Of a stretch of 49,791 nucleotides of DNA, positions 19,041 to 29,655 are shown piece after piece. The position numbers and the translations under genes are program-made. The notes beneath the pieces were generated by a model that was not told where the DNA came from, did no database searches, and was given only the letters and a program-made list of their open reading frames with translations. The DNA is taken from assembly GCF_000734965.1 (NCBI RefSeq), contig NZ_JMTB01000103.1:1-49791 (forward strand), written 5' to 3'. How positions within the stretch are numbered: the stretch's first letter is position 1; each line of letters opens with the position of its first letter. The stretch comes from Trabulsiella guamensis ATCC 49490. GTDB lineage: Bacteria; Pseudomonadota; Gammaproteobacteria; Enterobacterales; Enterobacteriaceae.

Positions 19041-19493
19041 ATGAGCGAAACGCGTATTCGCGTCGAGCCCGCGCGCTTTAACGTGGGCGATGAGTATTCC
19101 TGGCTGGCGGAACGTGATGAAGACGGCGCCGTGGTGACTTTTACCGGAAAGGTGCGCAATCACAATCTGGGGGACAGCGTGAAAGCGTTGACACTGGAGC
19201 ACTATCCCGGCATGACCGAGAAATCCCTCGCGGAGATCGTCGATGAAGCACGTCACCGCTGGCCGCTGGGTCGTGTGACGGTGATCCACCGCATTGGTGA
19301 AATGTGGCCCGGTGAAGAAATCGTCTTTGTTGGCGTGACCAGCGCCCACCGTAGTAGCGCGTTCGCGGCTGGCGAGTTCATCATGGATTACCTGAAAACC
19401 CGCGCGCCGTTCTGGAAGCGGGAAGCCACGCCGGAAGGGGATCGCTGGGTGGAATCGCGTGACAGCGACAAACAGGCTGCGGAACGCTGGTAA
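19041..19493 (+). CDS. moaE: Molybdopterin synthase large subunit MoaE
   Basis: The catalytic subunit of molybdopterin synthase, converting cPMP to molybdopterin with sulfur from MoaD. 150 residues, with VVTFTGKVRNHN, LEHYPGM, RIGEMWPGE and HRSSAF motifs and the catalytic lysine in APFWKREA. The ATG at 19041 with GGAGG ending five bases upstream is chosen over an upstream in-frame start inside moaD. Last gene of moaABCDE. No strong terminator follows. Confidence 0.96.
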   Translation: MSETRIRVEPARFNVGDEYSWLAERDEDGAVVTFTGKVRNHNLGDSVKALTLEHYPGMTEKSLAEIVDEARHRWPLGRVTVIHRIGEMWPGEEIVFVGVTSAHRSSAFAAGEFIMDYLKTRAPFWKREATPEGDRWVESRDSDKQAAERW

Positions 19494-19573
19494 GTCTGTT
19501 GCGGGACACTCGCGGCCTGTGCAGGATGTGTTAGTCTTACCATCACACACTATCAATTTCTGAGGTTAGTATC

Positions 19574-20278
19574 ATGGATCGATTCCCACGTTCGGATTCC
19601 ATCGTACAGGCGCGTTCCGGCCTGCAGACGTACATGGCGCAGGTGTATGGCTGGATGACCTGCGGCCTGTTGCTGACGGCGTTTATCGCCTGGTATGCCG
19701 CCAACACCCCGGCGGTCATGATGTTCGTCTTCTCCAGCAAAATTACCTTCTTTGGGCTGATTATCGTGCAGCTGGGGCTGGTGATTGCGCTTTCCGCCAT
19801 GGTGCAGCGCCTGAGCGCAGGCATGGCGACGACGCTCTTTATGCTCTATTCGGCGCTCACCGGGCTGACGATGTCGAGTATTTTTGTGGTTTACACTTAC
19901 TCCTCCATCGCCAGCACCTTTGTGGTCACCGGCGGCATGTTCGGCGTGATGAGCCTCTACGGCTACACCACCAGACGTGATCTCAGCGGTTTCGGCAATA
20001 TGCTGTTTATGGCGCTGATTGGCATCATTCTGGCGTCACTGGTGAACTTCTGGCTGAAGAGTGAAGCGCTGATGTGGGCGGTAACCTACATCGGGGTGAT
20101 CGTATTTGTTGGACTGACGGCGTATGACACCCAGAAGCTGAAAAACATCGGTGAGCAGATTGATATCCGCGACAGCAGCAACCTGCGCAAGTACGCCATT
20201 CTTGGTGCGCTGACGCTGTATCTTGACTTCATCAACCTGTTCCTGATGCTGCTGCGTATTTTCGGCAATCGCCGCTAA
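19574..20278 (+). CDS. ybhL: BAX inhibitor-1-like membrane protein YbhL
   Basis: A 234-residue protein with seven predicted membrane helices of the BI-1 (TMBIM/LFG) family. Bacterial relatives can act as pH-sensitive calcium leak channels, but the role of YbhL is not defined. Conserved family features are the C-terminal Asp pair region (AYDTQKLKNIGEQ) and the ALTLYLDFINLFLMLLRIFG tail. It has its own 80-bp upstream gap after moaE. E. coli's neighbouring ybhM is absent here; the next gene is ybhN on the other strand. Confidence 0.93.
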   Translation: MDRFPRSDSIVQARSGLQTYMAQVYGWMTCGLLLTAFIAWYAANTPAVMMFVFSSKITFFGLIIVQLGLVIALSAMVQRLSAGMATTLFMLYSALTGLTMSSIFVVYTYSSIASTFVVTGGMFGVMSLYGYTTRRDLSGFGNMLFMALIGIILASLVNFWLKSEALMWAVTYIGVIVFVGLTAYDTQKLKNIGEQIDIRDSSNLRKYAILGALTLYLDFINLFLMLLRIFGNRR

Positions 20279-20284
20279 TGTCTG

Positions 20285-20312
20285 TTTCCCTCTCCCGCAC
20301 GGGAGGGGGAAA
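20285..20312. terminator. Inverted repeat between converging ybhL and ybhN
   Basis: A 12-bp stem with one G·U pair and a GCAC loop (TTTCCCTCTCCC / GGGAGGGGGAAA) exactly fills the space between the two stop codons. There is no long T-run, so it is a probable bidirectional terminator or 3'-end stabiliser. Confidence 0.6.
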
Positions 20313-21276
20313 TCACTTCGCCAGCGCCTTCTCATTTTTCGCCCGCAGTTTCTTCGCCCGACTCTCCAGCCACAAATAACAGATCAGCGCCAGCAACAAC
20401 GGAATAAAGTAATACAGCACGCGGTAAGCGAGCAGGGCGGCAATAATCGTGCCCTGTGAGGTATGTTCGCCTGCCAGCAATGCCATAAACACGGCTTCCA
20501 GCACGCCGATCCCGGCCGGAATATGGACAATAACCCCTGCAATACTGCTGACCAGTAGCACGCCTAACACGAAAAAGTAATCGACTGACTGACCAAGAAG
20601 GATCCAGATAATCGCGCCCATTACCATCCAGTTGGCGCTGGAAATCGCCATTTGTAATAGCGCAAAGCGCCATTTCGGCAGCACCAGTTTTTGCTTTTTG
20701 ATGGTCAGACTGCGGCGACGGGCGAAAGCGCAGGCCGAGAGATAAATGACGATAATGACCAGCAGCACAATGCCGAGGATGCGCAGAGTCTGCTCGTCGA
20801 TATACCAGTGATCAGGAAGCTGTACTACCGCCGAAGGTGAAAATGATCCCGCCGAGCAGGATATAGCCGAGCCAGTTGGTGGTAATGCTGAGTGAGAAGA
20901 TGCGGGTGATGGTCGCGCCCGGCAGGCCAAGCCGGGCATAAAGCCGGTAACGCATGCCAATGCCGCCAACCCAGGTGCTGAGCGTCAGGTTAAAGGCGTA
21001 GCAGATGAACGACACCAGCATCACCTGGCGTTTCGCGAGCTTATGTCCACAGTAGGCGCGCCCCAGTAAGTCGTAGCAGCCATAGAGCAGATAACTGACA
21101 ATAACCAGGCCAATGGCGCTGAAAAACGCGGTGCGGTTGTAATTACGCACCACATTCCATACGTCTCCCCAGTCCACTTTTTGGGCATACACCACCAACA
21201 ACACCGCCACCGCGATGAAAAACAGCCAGGTGAGGATTTTTTTCGCCTGTCGCCAGCGCGGATGTGAATGGCTCAT
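20313..21276 (-). pseudogene. ybhN: YbhN inner-membrane protein, split by a one-base frameshift
   Basis: YbhN is a ~318-residue multi-pass protein of the lysylphosphatidylglycerol-synthase (flippase) membrane-domain family. Here the first part (21276 down to ~20830) reads to …GYILLGGIIFTFG, then runs into a stop after six residues. The rest (…VVQLPDHWYIDEQTL… to the normal end) continues in another frame. Removing one of the two C's at 20828–20829 (G's on the coding strand) restores a 320-residue protein aligning with E. coli throughout. Both halves are well conserved, so this is either a recent mutation or a base-calling error. The start shares one base with the clsB stop. Confidence 0.88.
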
Positions 21277-22517
21277 CAGGATTTTACCTCCTGATTTTCG
21301 GCATCAATTCGATCCTGCGTTTCCATCTCAGGTTGTACTGGCGGCTCCACCTGCGCCAGATGTGGCGTATGCGCCGGTAACCAGCCGACCCAGGCCGGGA
21401 AATGGCGCAGGAAGTGGAAGGCGACGACGCTTTTCCCGAGGTTCCACCAGGTGCGTTTGGGTAGCATCGATTCATCAACCCGGCGACAGTCCTGGCGCAG
21501 AATGGTCATTAAGTTATCGCGCAGGGTCTGATTAAACTGCCGATCGTGGATGATCAGATTGGCTTCGAGGTTAAGCGACAGGCTGAGCGGATCAAGATTG
21601 CTTGAGCCGACCGTCGCCCAGTGATCGTCCATCAGTGCGACCTTACCGTGCAGCGGACGGCGGCGATACTCATAAACCTGCACACCGCCTTTTACCAGAT
21701 AGTTATACAGCAACCGTGCACCAACCTTGACGATAGGCATATCCGGCTCGCCCTGCACAATGAGCTTTACGCTGACGCCGCGCCGTGCCGCATTGCGCAT
21801 GGCGTGCAACAGGCGGTAACCAGGGAAGAAATAGGCGTTAGCAATAATCACTTCGCGGCGCGCGTTGGCCAGCATTTTCAGGTAGTGGCGTTCGATATCG
21901 TCACGATGCTCGCCGTTGTCGCGCCAGACGAACAGCGCCTGCGCCTCGCCAGGCGTGCGGTTTTCTTCCGCACGGGTGCGGCGTTTCCACCAGCGGCGCA
22001 GTGTTTCGTTGCCCGGCAGGTTTTCCAGTTCAAACTGTACAATGTCAAGCACCACTGGTCCTTCCACCCGCACGGCGTAATCCTGTTTCGCCTCCGGACC
22101 GTAGTCGGTCATGTGTTCTGCAGAGTAGTTGATGCCGCCAATAAACGCGACGGTGGTGTCGATGACCACAATCTTGCGGTGCATGCGGCGGAACAGGTTG
22201 GTGCGCATGCCGAACAATCGTGGACGCGGATCGTAATAACGGAAAATGACGCCTGCAGAAGTCAGCGTTTCAACGAAATCATCGCTGAGATCCGGCGAAC
22301 CGTAGCCATCGAGTAGCACTTCGACCTGAATGCCGCGTTGTGCGGCGCGCAACAGAACGCTGTGCAGTTGTTTACCCACCTCGTCTTCAAACCAGATAAA
22401 GGTTTCGAGGATGACTTTGCTTTCCGCCTGATCGATAGCGTGAAACAGGGCGGGGTAATAGTTATCACCATTTTCCAGCAGCTCGATACGGTTGCCGTCG
22501 CGCCAACTACATTTCAT
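21276..22517 (-). CDS. clsB: Cardiolipin synthase B
   Basis: A phospholipase-D superfamily enzyme that makes cardiolipin, and in E. coli can also form phosphatidylglycerol. The two HKD catalytic motifs are complete: His113-Lys115-Asp120 in [16 protein letters not shown] and His290-Lys292-Asp297 in [18 protein letters not shown]. 413 residues is the normal length. Unlike ClsA it has no N-terminal membrane helices. It overlaps ybhP by four bases upstream and touches ybhN downstream, making a ybhP-clsB-ybhN membrane-lipid unit. Confidence 0.96.
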   Translation of the reverse strand: MKCSWRDGNRIELLENGDNYYPALFHAIDQAESKVILETFIWFEDEVGKQLHSVLLRAAQRGIQVEVLLDGYGSPDLSDDFVETLTSAGVIFRYYDPRPRLFGMRTNLFRRMHRKIVVIDTTVAFIGGINYSAEHMTDYGPEAKQDYAVRVEGPVVLDIVQFELENLPGNETLRRWWKRRTRAEENRTPGEAQALFVWRDNGEHRDDIERHYLKMLANARREVIIANAYFFPGYRLLHAMRNAARRGVSVKLIVQGEPDMPIVKVGARLLYNYLVKGGVQVYEYRRRPLHGKVALMDDHWATVGSSNLDPLSLSLNLEANLIIHDRQFNQTLRDNLMTILRQDCRRVDESMLPKRTWWNLGKSVVAFHFLRHFPAWVGWLPAHTPHLAQVEPPVQPEMETQDRIDAENQEVKS

Positions 22518-23275
22518 AGATGGATCTCCGCACTGAGGGGGGCATGATCGGACAGATGTCGCCAGTTGCTGAGCGCCAGCGCCGTGGGGCTGGAGGCGCT
22601 GGCGTTTTTCACGTAAATACGGTCGAGGCGGAGCAGAGGAAAACGAACAGGGAAGGTTCGCGCCGGGCGCCCGGTGGCGCGGGTAAAAATCTCTTCCAGC
22701 CCCGCCTGGACTTTCAACGGATGATTCGCCCGCTGCCGCCAGTCGTTGAAATCACCCGCCACCACCACAGGATGGCCTTCCGGCAACTTATTGACGTAAT
22801 CCGAAAGCAGAGAAAGCTGCTGCTGGCGATGGATCTCTTTCAGGCCAAGGTGCACGCACAAAATATGGATAGGGTGATCAAGGTCGGGTGGCGCTATCTG
22901 GCAATGCAAAACGCCGCGCTTTTCGCTTTCGCCGACTGAGATATCCAGATTTTCATACCGGGATATGGGGTAGCGTGACAGTACGGCGTTACCATGGTGA
23001 CCTTCCGGGTAGACGGCGTTGCGACCGTAGGCAAAGTCGCTCCACATGGTGTCGGCGAGGAATTCATAGTGGCTGGTGTCAGGCCAGTTCTCCACATGCA
23101 GCGGGTGCACCTCATGCGCGCCGAGCACCTCCTGCAGGCAGACGATATCCGCGCTGACGGTGCGCACCGCGTCTCTTAGCTCAGGCAAAATGAAGCGGCG
23201 GTTTAACGCCGTAAAGCCTTTATGTGTGTTAATCGTGAGCACTTTTATTGAAAATTGTTGTGTTTGTTGCGTCAT
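22514..23275 (-). CDS. ybhP: Endonuclease/exonuclease/phosphatase-family protein YbhP
   Basis: A 253-residue metal-dependent phosphodiesterase-fold protein. The family motifs are [13 protein letters not shown] (metal glutamate), GDFNDW and the terminal SDHAPL. Its substrate is unknown; the four-base overlap with clsB suggests a link with phospholipid metabolism, which is inference from position only. There is no signal peptide. It is divergent from ybhQ with a 132-bp shared upstream gap that should hold both promoters. Confidence 0.92.
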   Translation of the reverse strand: MTQQTQQFSIKVLTINTHKGFTALNRRFILPELRDAVRTVSADIVCLQEVLGAHEVHPLHVENWPDTSHYEFLADTMWSDFAYGRNAVYPEGHHGNAVLSRYPISRYENLDISVGESEKRGVLHCQIAPPDLDHPIHILCVHLGLKEIHRQQQLSLLSDYVNKLPEGHPVVVAGDFNDWRQRANHPLKVQAGLEEIFTRATGRPARTFPVRFPLLRLDRIYVKNASASSPTALALSNWRHLSDHAPLSAEIHL

Positions 23276-23407
23276 GATTCTCCCGTCAACGTCACTTTCC
23301 TGATTGAAATAGTGTAGTCGGCGTCACAAAAAGATGCGGTGTAACGGAATTTTCCGTAAAGTGCGGTACTCTGAATAATCCGTTGAAAATATTCCAGGAG
23401 AGAAGCC

Positions 23408-23821
23408 ATGAAGTGGCAACAACGCGTTCGTGTCACAACTGGCCTCAGTTGCTGGCAGATAATGTTGCATTTGCTGGTTGTGGCGGTACTGGTCATGGGA
23501 TGGACAAGCGGCGCGCTGGTTCGTGTCGGTTTAGGCCTGTGCGTGTTGTACGGCGTGACGGTGGTGATGATGCTCTTTTTGCAGCGTCACCAGGAAGAAC
23601 GCTGGCGTAATGTGGGTGATGTGCTCGAAGAGCTCACCACCACCTGGTACTTTGGTGCGGCGATGATTGCGCTGTGGCTGCTGTCACGTGTGCTGCACAA
23701 TAACCTGCTGTTAGCGATGGCAGGTGCCGTTATCCTTGCTGGCCCTGCCGTGGTGTCATTACTGGCGAAAGAGAAGACTTCGCTAGAGGATCTTCCGCCG
23801 AAACATCGCGTACGCCACTGA
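23408..23821 (+). CDS. ybhQ: Inner-membrane protein YbhQ
   Basis: A small 137-residue membrane protein with four predicted hydrophobic segments, very similar to E. coli YbhQ, whose function is unknown. The central [23 protein letters not shown] block is the best conserved part, and the C-terminus is basic. The start ATG at 23408 has AGGAGAGAAG just upstream. Its last 39 bases overlap the 3' end of the oppositely transcribed ybhR. Confidence 0.9.
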   Translation: MKWQQRVRVTTGLSCWQIMLHLLVVAVLVMGWTSGALVRVGLGLCVLYGVTVVMMLFLQRHQEERWRNVGDVLEELTTTWYFGAAMIALWLLSRVLHNNLLLAMAGAVILAGPAVVSLLAKEKTSLEDLPPKHRVRH

Positions 23822-24889
23822 GCCCGTCGTGGCTGCTATCACCAGTAGCGGCCACAAACTTCCCCAGACAATTTCCAGACTCGCATCTTTCAGGTAGATC
23901 TGCTTGGTGATATCCGTAAAGTGGCGGATGGGGTTTATCCACGTCAGATCCTGCAGCCAGACCGGCATATTCTCCACCGGCGATACATATCCCGACAGCA
24001 AAATGGCCGGCATCATAAAGACGAACACACCGATAAACGCCTGTTGCTGGGTTGAGCAAAGTGATGAGATCAGCAGGCCAAACCCCACCAGCGACAACCC
24101 GTAAATCACCATTGTGAAATAAAACAGCAGCAGCGATCCGGCGAACGGGATCTGATAGGCCCAGATACCCACTGCCAGCACAATGCTTGCCTGAAACGTG
24201 GCGACAATCAGCGCCGGAACCGCTTTACCGACGAAGATCTGCCAGGTGGAGAGCGGCGACACCAGCAACTGATCCAGCGTTCCTTGCTCACGCTCGCGCG
24301 CCACCGACAGCGACGTCACTATCATCACCCCGATGGTGGTGATCATGGCGATCAATGACGGCACTACGAACCATTTATAGTCAAGATTCGGGTTATACCA
24401 GTTGCGCACCACCAGTTCGCTGTTGTTCGGTTTCGCTTTGCCCTCCATGAGCTCCTGCTGATATTCCTTCACAATTTGTTGCAGATAATTAGCGGCTATC
24501 TGCGCACTGTTGGAGTTACGCCCGTCGAGGATGAGCTGCATTGGTGCGGGCTGGAAGGTATCGAGATTGCGCGAAAAATCAGCCGGGAAACGCACCAGTA
24601 ACAGGGCGCGCTGGGTGTCGATAGTCGGCTGGATCTCCTGCGGACTTTTCAACAACAGAACATGCGTAAAGGCTTTCGCGCGGGCGAAACGCTGGGTCAG
24701 TTCGATGGCGTGCTTGCCGTTGTCTTCGTTATAGATGGCAATGGTGGCGTTGGTCACTTCCAGCGTCGCCGCGAAGGGGAACAGCAATACCTGAATCAAC
24801 ACCGGAAAAATCAGAATCGCCCGGGTCTGCGGCTCGCGCAGCAGAGATTGCAGCTCTTTACGAATTAACGTCCATAAACGATGTAACAT
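23783..24889 (-). CDS. ybhR: ABC-2 type permease subunit YbhR
   Basis: One of two membrane subunits of the YbhGFSR exporter. 368 residues: one N-terminal helix, a large extracytoplasmic domain (~45–175), then five helices containing the ABC-2 permease motif [16 protein letters not shown]. In E. coli the complex was linked to export of tetracycline-like drugs, cefoperazone and chloramphenicol, and to sodium/lithium export; the physiological substrate is not certain. It lies 13 bases downstream of ybhS. Confidence 0.94.
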   Translation of the reverse strand: MLHRLWTLIRKELQSLLREPQTRAILIFPVLIQVLLFPFAATLEVTNATIAIYNEDNGKHAIELTQRFARAKAFTHVLLLKSPQEIQPTIDTQRALLLVRFPADFSRNLDTFQPAPMQLILDGRNSNSAQIAANYLQQIVKEYQQELMEGKAKPNNSELVVRNWYNPNLDYKWFVVPSLIAMITTIGVMIVTSLSVAREREQGTLDQLLVSPLSTWQIFVGKAVPALIVATFQASIVLAVGIWAYQIPFAGSLLLFYFTMVIYGLSLVGFGLLISSLCSTQQQAFIGVFVFMMPAILLSGYVSPVENMPVWLQDLTWINPIRHFTDITKQIYLKDASLEIVWGSLWPLLVIAATTGSVAYAMFRRKIL

Positions 24890-24902
24890 CTCGTCGCCCC
24901 TT

Positions 24903-26039
24903 TTAGTCCAGTCGCCGTTTGGTTTTCAGCCATGTCAGGCCGATAAACATCGTCGCCGAGGCAATCAAAAACAGCACGTTAACCAACAACACAATGGGGA
25001 TATTCCCCGCCAGAAACAGGCTTTGCAGCGTGCTGACGAAGTAACGCGCCGGGATAATATAGGTCACCGCGCGGATCACCGCGGGCATGCTGTCTATCTG
25101 GAAAATAAAACCGGACAGCATAATCGACGGCAGAAACGCCGCGTTGAGCGCCACCTGGGCCGCGTTAAACTGGTTGCGGGTGATGGTGGAAATCAGCAGC
25201 CCCATGCCCAGCGTGCTGAGCAAAAACAGACTGGTGATCAAAAACAGCACCAGCAGCGAGCCACGATATGGCACGCCGAGAATAAATACCGACACCAGCA
25301 TGCACAGCAGCATCGCCAGCATGCCGAGGAAATAGTAGGGAATGAGCTTACACAGCAGCAGTTCAACCCGCGTTACTTCGGTGGAGAGCAGTGCCTCCAT
25401 GGTGCCGCGCTCCCATTCACGCGCCACCACCAGCGAGGTCAGAATGGCGCCGATGACCGTCATGATGATGGTCACCGCGCCAGGAATGATAAAATGCTGG
25501 CTGATGGCGGCCGGGTTAAACCAGTAGCGCGTCTGAACGTCAATCAGCGGTTCAAAACTTTCCCCTCTGTCTTCCGCGCGCTGATGCTGCCAGAGCTGCC
25601 AGATCCCCTCGGCATAGCCCTGCACAAAGTTTGCGGTATTCGGTTCGCTGCCATCGGTGATCACCTGAATGGGCGCCGTGTCGTTGTCCCGCGCCATCTT
25701 CGCGGCAAAATCCACCGGGATCACTATCAGACCACGGATCTGCCCGGCCTGCATTTTCTGAATCAACGCCTGGCGGTTATCGCTGATGGTAGCGTCGATA
25801 TAAGGCGAACCCGTCATGGCGTGGGTAAAATCGAGCGCCTCGTTGCTTTGCTGTTCGAGCAAAATCCCGATGCGCAACTTGCTGGAATCAAGGTTAATGC
25901 CGTAGCCGAAGATGAACAGCAGCATCAGCGGGATCACCACCGCAATCAGCCAGCTGCTCGGGTCACGAACGATTTGCCGCGTCTCTTTCACACACAGTGC
26001 GCGTACGCGCCGCCAGGAAATCATGCTGCTATTGGGCAT
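24903..26039 (-). CDS. ybhS: ABC-2 type permease subunit YbhS
   Basis: The second membrane subunit of the YbhGFSR exporter, 378 residues, with the same layout as YbhR: N-terminal helix, periplasmic domain, five helices, and the permease motif [20 protein letters not shown]. The start codon overlaps the end of ybhF by 11 bases, so it is translationally coupled to the ATPase gene. YbhR and YbhS are distant paralogues likely to pair as a heterodimer. Confidence 0.94.
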   Translation of the reverse strand: MPNSSMISWRRVRALCVKETRQIVRDPSSWLIAVVIPLMLLFIFGYGINLDSSKLRIGILLEQQSNEALDFTHAMTGSPYIDATISDNRQALIQKMQAGQIRGLIVIPVDFAAKMARDNDTAPIQVITDGSEPNTANFVQGYAEGIWQLWQHQRAEDRGESFEPLIDVQTRYWFNPAAISQHFIIPGAVTIIMTVIGAILTSLVVAREWERGTMEALLSTEVTRVELLLCKLIPYYFLGMLAMLLCMLVSVFILGVPYRGSLLVLFLITSLFLLSTLGMGLLISTITRNQFNAAQVALNAAFLPSIMLSGFIFQIDSMPAVIRAVTYIIPARYFVSTLQSLFLAGNIPIVLLVNVLFLIASATMFIGLTWLKTKRRLD

Positions 26040-27771
26040 CGGCGTTTTCCTTATCCCAGTCGTGGATCAGGGTGATAAAAGCCTGCTCCATGGTCGGATC
26101 CGGTGTGCTGTCGTCGGCAGCCTTCGCTTTTAAGTCATCCGGCGTGCCGCTGGCGATAAGCTTGCCGCGATACACCAGCCCGATACGGTCACAGTATTCT
26201 GCCTCATCCATAAAGTGGGTGGTGACCATCACCGTCACGCCTTTCTCCACCATGCTGTTGATGTGCAGCCAGAACTCGCGGCGGGTGAGGGGATCGACGC
26301 CGGAGGTGGGCTCATCAAGGAACAGAATATCCGGCTCATGCATCAGCGAGCAGGCCAGCGCCAGCCGCTGCTTAAAGCCGAGGGGCAGGGAATCGGTGGT
26401 GTGACTGGCGATGTTTTTCAGGCCGAAGGCGTCGCTCATACGGGCGATTTTTTCATCCTGCGCTTTTCCGCGCAGACCATACACGCCGGAGAAGAACCGC
26501 AGATTCTGTTCGACGGTCAGATTGCCATAAAGCGAGAATTTTTGTGCCATATAGCCGAGGTGTTGACGGGCTTTGCCGGAGCTGACTTTGAGATCCATAT
26601 CCAGCACCAGCGCTTTGCCGGAGGTTGGCACCAGCAGGCCGCACATCATCTTAAAGGTGGTGGATTTTCCAGCGCCGTTGGGGCCGAGCAGACCGAAAAT
26701 TTCACCGCGCGTCACGGCAAAATCTACGTGATCGGTAGCGGCGAAATCGCCAAATTTTTTGGTCAGCGCCTTGGCTTCAATTACCGTTTCACCTGGCTCG
26801 CCGTCTACCGTATGCAGGATCGCCCCGAGTGGCGATTCCGAGGTTGCGGCACCGCCGAGCAAATCAATAAAAGCATCCTCAAAGCGTGGCGCGGTTTCGC
26901 TAAATTCAATGGATGACGGCATGCCAGGCGCAGAAAGCACGTCGTCGGTACTGGCCTCTTTTTTCAGGATAAGGCGTACCGATTTCCCCTGGATCACGCC
27001 ATCACTGACCTGCGGCAGGGTGAGGGCGCGTTGCAGCAACTGGCGGTTATTAAGCTGCTGGCTGTGCATCAGAAAGCTGCGCCCGGCCATGGTTTGCGTC
27101 AGCGCCGTCGGCTCGCCCTGCCACAGCATTTCGCCTTCGTTCATCAGCAACACATCGCGACACTGTTCAGCTTCGTCGAGATAGGAGGTGCTCCAGAGGA
27201 TCAGCATGCCGTCGCCTGCCAGCTCATGCACCATCTGCCACAATTCGCGGCGGGAGATAGGGTCAACGCCGACGCCCGGCTCATCGAGCAGCAGTACTTT
27301 CGGCTCGCCGACCAGCGTACAGGCCAGCCCCAGTTTCTGTTTCATGCCACCGGAGAGCTTTCCGGCCAGCCGTTCGGTAAACGGTCCCAGCGAGGTAAAT
27401 TCCAGTAATCGGGCAAAGGTTTTCTCTCGGGTTTCCCCCACCACGCTGCGCAGATCGGCATACAGGGTGAGGTTTTCCATTACTGTCAAATCTTCATACA
27501 GGCCAAATTTCTGCGGCATGTAGCCGAGCACCGCATGCAACGCGCGGTCATCTTTCACCGGATCGAACCCCAGCACCGACGCGCTGCCTTCGTCGGGCTT
27601 CAGCAGACCGGCGAGCATGCGCATCAGGGTGGTTTTCCCGGCACCGTCAGGGCCGACCAGCCCGGTGACATAGCCGGCATGAAGGGTGCAGTCCAGTCGC
27701 GCCACGGCGGGTTTATCCATGCCCGCGAAACGCTTGACCAGCCCGTTGAGGGTAATCACCGCCTCCGTCAT
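26029..27771 (-). CDS. ybhF: Tandem ABC ATPase YbhF
   Basis: A 580-residue protein with two nucleotide-binding domains in one chain. Domain 1 has Walker [10 protein letters not shown] (40–48), signature [10 protein letters not shown] and Walker B LLLDEP. Domain 2 has Walker [10 protein letters not shown] (~363), signature [10 protein letters not shown] and [11 protein letters not shown]. Domain 2 keeps the switch histidine (TTHFMDEAE), whereas domain 1 has STSYLDEAE, so one ATP site appears degenerate, as in many asymmetric ABC exporters. It powers export with YbhS/YbhR and is one base from ybhG. Confidence 0.95.
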   Translation of the reverse strand: MTEAVITLNGLVKRFAGMDKPAVARLDCTLHAGYVTGLVGPDGAGKTTLMRMLAGLLKPDEGSASVLGFDPVKDDRALHAVLGYMPQKFGLYEDLTVMENLTLYADLRSVVGETREKTFARLLEFTSLGPFTERLAGKLSGGMKQKLGLACTLVGEPKVLLLDEPGVGVDPISRRELWQMVHELAGDGMLILWSTSYLDEAEQCRDVLLMNEGEMLWQGEPTALTQTMAGRSFLMHSQQLNNRQLLQRALTLPQVSDGVIQGKSVRLILKKEASTDDVLSAPGMPSSIEFSETAPRFEDAFIDLLGGAATSESPLGAILHTVDGEPGETVIEAKALTKKFGDFAATDHVDFAVTRGEIFGLLGPNGAGKSTTFKMMCGLLVPTSGKALVLDMDLKVSSGKARQHLGYMAQKFSLYGNLTVEQNLRFFSGVYGLRGKAQDEKIARMSDAFGLKNIASHTTDSLPLGFKQRLALACSLMHEPDILFLDEPTSGVDPLTRREFWLHINSMVEKGVTVMVTTHFMDEAEYCDRIGLVYRGKLIASGTPDDLKAKAADDSTPDPTMEQAFITLIHDWDKENADAQ

Positions 27772-27772
27772 C

Positions 27773-28759
27773 TTACTCTCCGTCAGGGAAACGGACGGTA
27801 ACGGGCATCCCCTGACGCAGCGCGTCGTCGGCGTCCGTCACGATGATGCGCAGGCGATACACCAGGTCGGTACGCAGATCCGGTGTTTCCACGGTTTTCG
27901 GGGTAAATTCAGCGGTCGGCGAGACGAAACCGATTTTGCCGTGATAGGGCTTGTCCGGACGACCATCGGTATAGAGCAGCAGTTCTCGGCCCGGTTGCGC
28001 CTGGTTTAGATTTTTCTCATCGATATACGCCCGCACCCACACCGGACGCGTCAGAGAGAGCGTCAGTACGGTACTGCCCGCGTTGAGCATGCTGCCCGGC
28101 TCGACGGCGCGGGTAAGCAACGTGCCGTCCGACGGCGCGACCAGCGTGGTGTCATGCAAATCCAGTTGTGATTGCGCCAGTTGCGCCTGCGCCTGTTCCA
28201 GATTCGCTTTCGCCTGGGCGATTTCCTGCGGACGGTTGCCGGCCCGGTACTGGCTGAGTTTGTCCTGCGCGGATTTCAGACTGGCCTGCGCCTGATCGCG
28301 CGATGAACGGGCATTTTCCAGATCGTTGGCGGAAATGGTGCGGCTTTTCCACAATCCCTGCTGACGCTGGTAGAAATTCTGCGCGTAATCATACGCTGCC
28401 TGTGCCTGACGCATGGCCGCCGCTGCCTGGGCTATCTCTTCGGCGCGATAGCCCGCCATCATCAGATCATATTGCGCCTGTGCGGTGGAGACGTTCGCTT
28501 TCGCCTGCATCAGCGCGTTTTCATAAGGCGCGCGGTCAAGCTCGCCGAGCGTCTGTCCGGCTTTGATCGCGTCGCCTTCATCAACCTGTAGCGCCTGCAG
28601 ACGACCTCCGACACGGAAGCTCATATTGACGGTGCGAATATCCACATTGCCGTAGAGGGTCAGGGCTTGATCCTGACGACTCTGGTACCACGCAGTGCCC
28701 GCTCCGATGACAGCGACCACCACCGCGACAACCAGCGCGATGACCACAGGCTTCTTCAT
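27773..28759 (-). CDS. ybhG: HlyD-family membrane-fusion protein YbhG
   Basis: The periplasmic adaptor of the YbhGFSR exporter. 328 residues: an uncleaved N-terminal membrane anchor (~5–24), a biotinyl-lipoyl-like half motif ([25 protein letters not shown]), a long alanine/glutamine-rich coiled-coil hairpin (~80–210), the second lipoyl half ([15 protein letters not shown]) and a beta-barrel. It overlaps cecR by four bases. The C-terminus ends a few residues earlier than I recall for E. coli. Confidence 0.94.
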   Translation of the reverse strand: MKKPVVIALVVAVVVAVIGAGTAWYQSRQDQALTLYGNVDIRTVNMSFRVGGRLQALQVDEGDAIKAGQTLGELDRAPYENALMQAKANVSTAQAQYDLMMAGYRAEEIAQAAAAMRQAQAAYDYAQNFYQRQQGLWKSRTISANDLENARSSRDQAQASLKSAQDKLSQYRAGNRPQEIAQAKANLEQAQAQLAQSQLDLHDTTLVAPSDGTLLTRAVEPGSMLNAGSTVLTLSLTRPVWVRAYIDEKNLNQAQPGRELLLYTDGRPDKPYHGKIGFVSPTAEFTPKTVETPDLRTDLVYRLRIIVTDADDALRQGMPVTVRFPDGE

Positions 28760-29433
28760 GACGTCAGACTCCTTTGCGTTAAACCTTGCAGGATAAAATC
28801 GAGATGGCTGGTGATGACCTGGTAGATCTGTTCTGTTTTTTGCTCATCAAACTGCGCCCAGCCGGTACGCAACAGAATAGTCTCCTTCCCGAGACGGAAA
28901 GCGAGCACTTCACCGAGCAATGCGTGGGTGTGCAAAATGGTCTCGGTCTGGCTGGCGTCGCAACCAGTGTACGCCGCGATAAGCCGTGTGAAATGACTGT
29001 GCAGCGGGGAAATTACCTGATCGTGAATCAACTGATACGCCTGCGTTGGTGACAACTGTTCGCGGGAGATAAATTTGCTCAGGTTCACCGTTTCGTCACG
29101 GGTCAGCAGCAGGATCATATTCCTGCAGGCACTGAGGATCAGTGCACGGATGGCGGTTTTATCCGGTGTGGGCTGCGCCAGCAATTTTTCGGCGGCTTCA
29201 GCGTGCGGGCGGAAATTCCCGCCGATAAAATCAGCGATCCACTGGGCGCAGGCGAGGTAAAGGTCTTCTTTCGAGCCAAAATAATAGGTGATAGCGGCAA
29301 TATTATGCCCGGCCTGCGCGGCAATCTCACGGGTGGTCGCGTTCAGTCCATACTCGCCAAACTGGGCGATGGCGGCGGCAATCAGCTGGCTTCTGGCCTG
29401 TTCACCTTTGCTGGTGGTGGGAGTGGTATTCAT
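28756..29433 (-). CDS. cecR: TetR-family repressor CecR (YbiH)
   Basis: A 225-residue TetR regulator whose N-terminal helix-turn-helix (~20–60, [27 protein letters not shown], split here by its two helices) binds the palindrome just upstream. In E. coli CecR represses its own operon cecR-ybhGFSR and also acts on divergent rhlE; it affects cefoperazone and chloramphenicol sensitivity. It is the first gene of the exporter operon here, with the operator centred 25 bases before its ATG. Confidence 0.94.
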   Translation of the reverse strand: MNTTPTTSKGEQARSQLIAAAIAQFGEYGLNATTREIAAQAGHNIAAITYYFGSKEDLYLACAQWIADFIGGNFRPHAEAAEKLLAQPTPDKTAIRALILSACRNMILLLTRDETVNLSKFISREQLSPTQAYQLIHDQVISPLHSHFTRLIAAYTGCDASQTETILHTHALLGEVLAFRLGKETILLRTGWAQFDEQKTEQIYQVITSHLDFILQGLTQRSLTS

Positions 29434-29447
29434 CGCATACCAAAAAA

Positions 29448-29467
29448 TTAATCAATCGATTGATTAA
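29448..29467. promoter_or_regulatory. CecR operator, perfect 20-bp palindrome
   Basis: TTAATCAATC followed by its exact reverse complement GATTGATTAA lies 14 bases upstream of cecR, in the cecR–rhlE gap. Size, symmetry and position fit a TetR dimer-pair site that would block cecR operon transcription. Confidence 0.9.
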
Positions 29468-29655
29468 GATTATGTCTGTTTTTGCACCTTGTCCAGTCTG
29501 GCGGGGAGGCTTTCGACATGAAGGGATAATTTATGCGCTACGTCACAAAAGCTGCTACACTCCGCCTCTTTCTGACATTGTGGTTTTTGTCATCTGCTTG
29601 TTTACTATCACCCTGAAAACTACACCTGCAATGGTCGGGGCGGTGCGGAGTTGTT

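Noticed and set aside
25023-26075. 350-codon plus-strand ORF opposite ybhS
   Set aside because: Its translation is rich in His, Arg and Gln as expected of an antisense shadow; ybhS has clear ABC-2 permease motifs.
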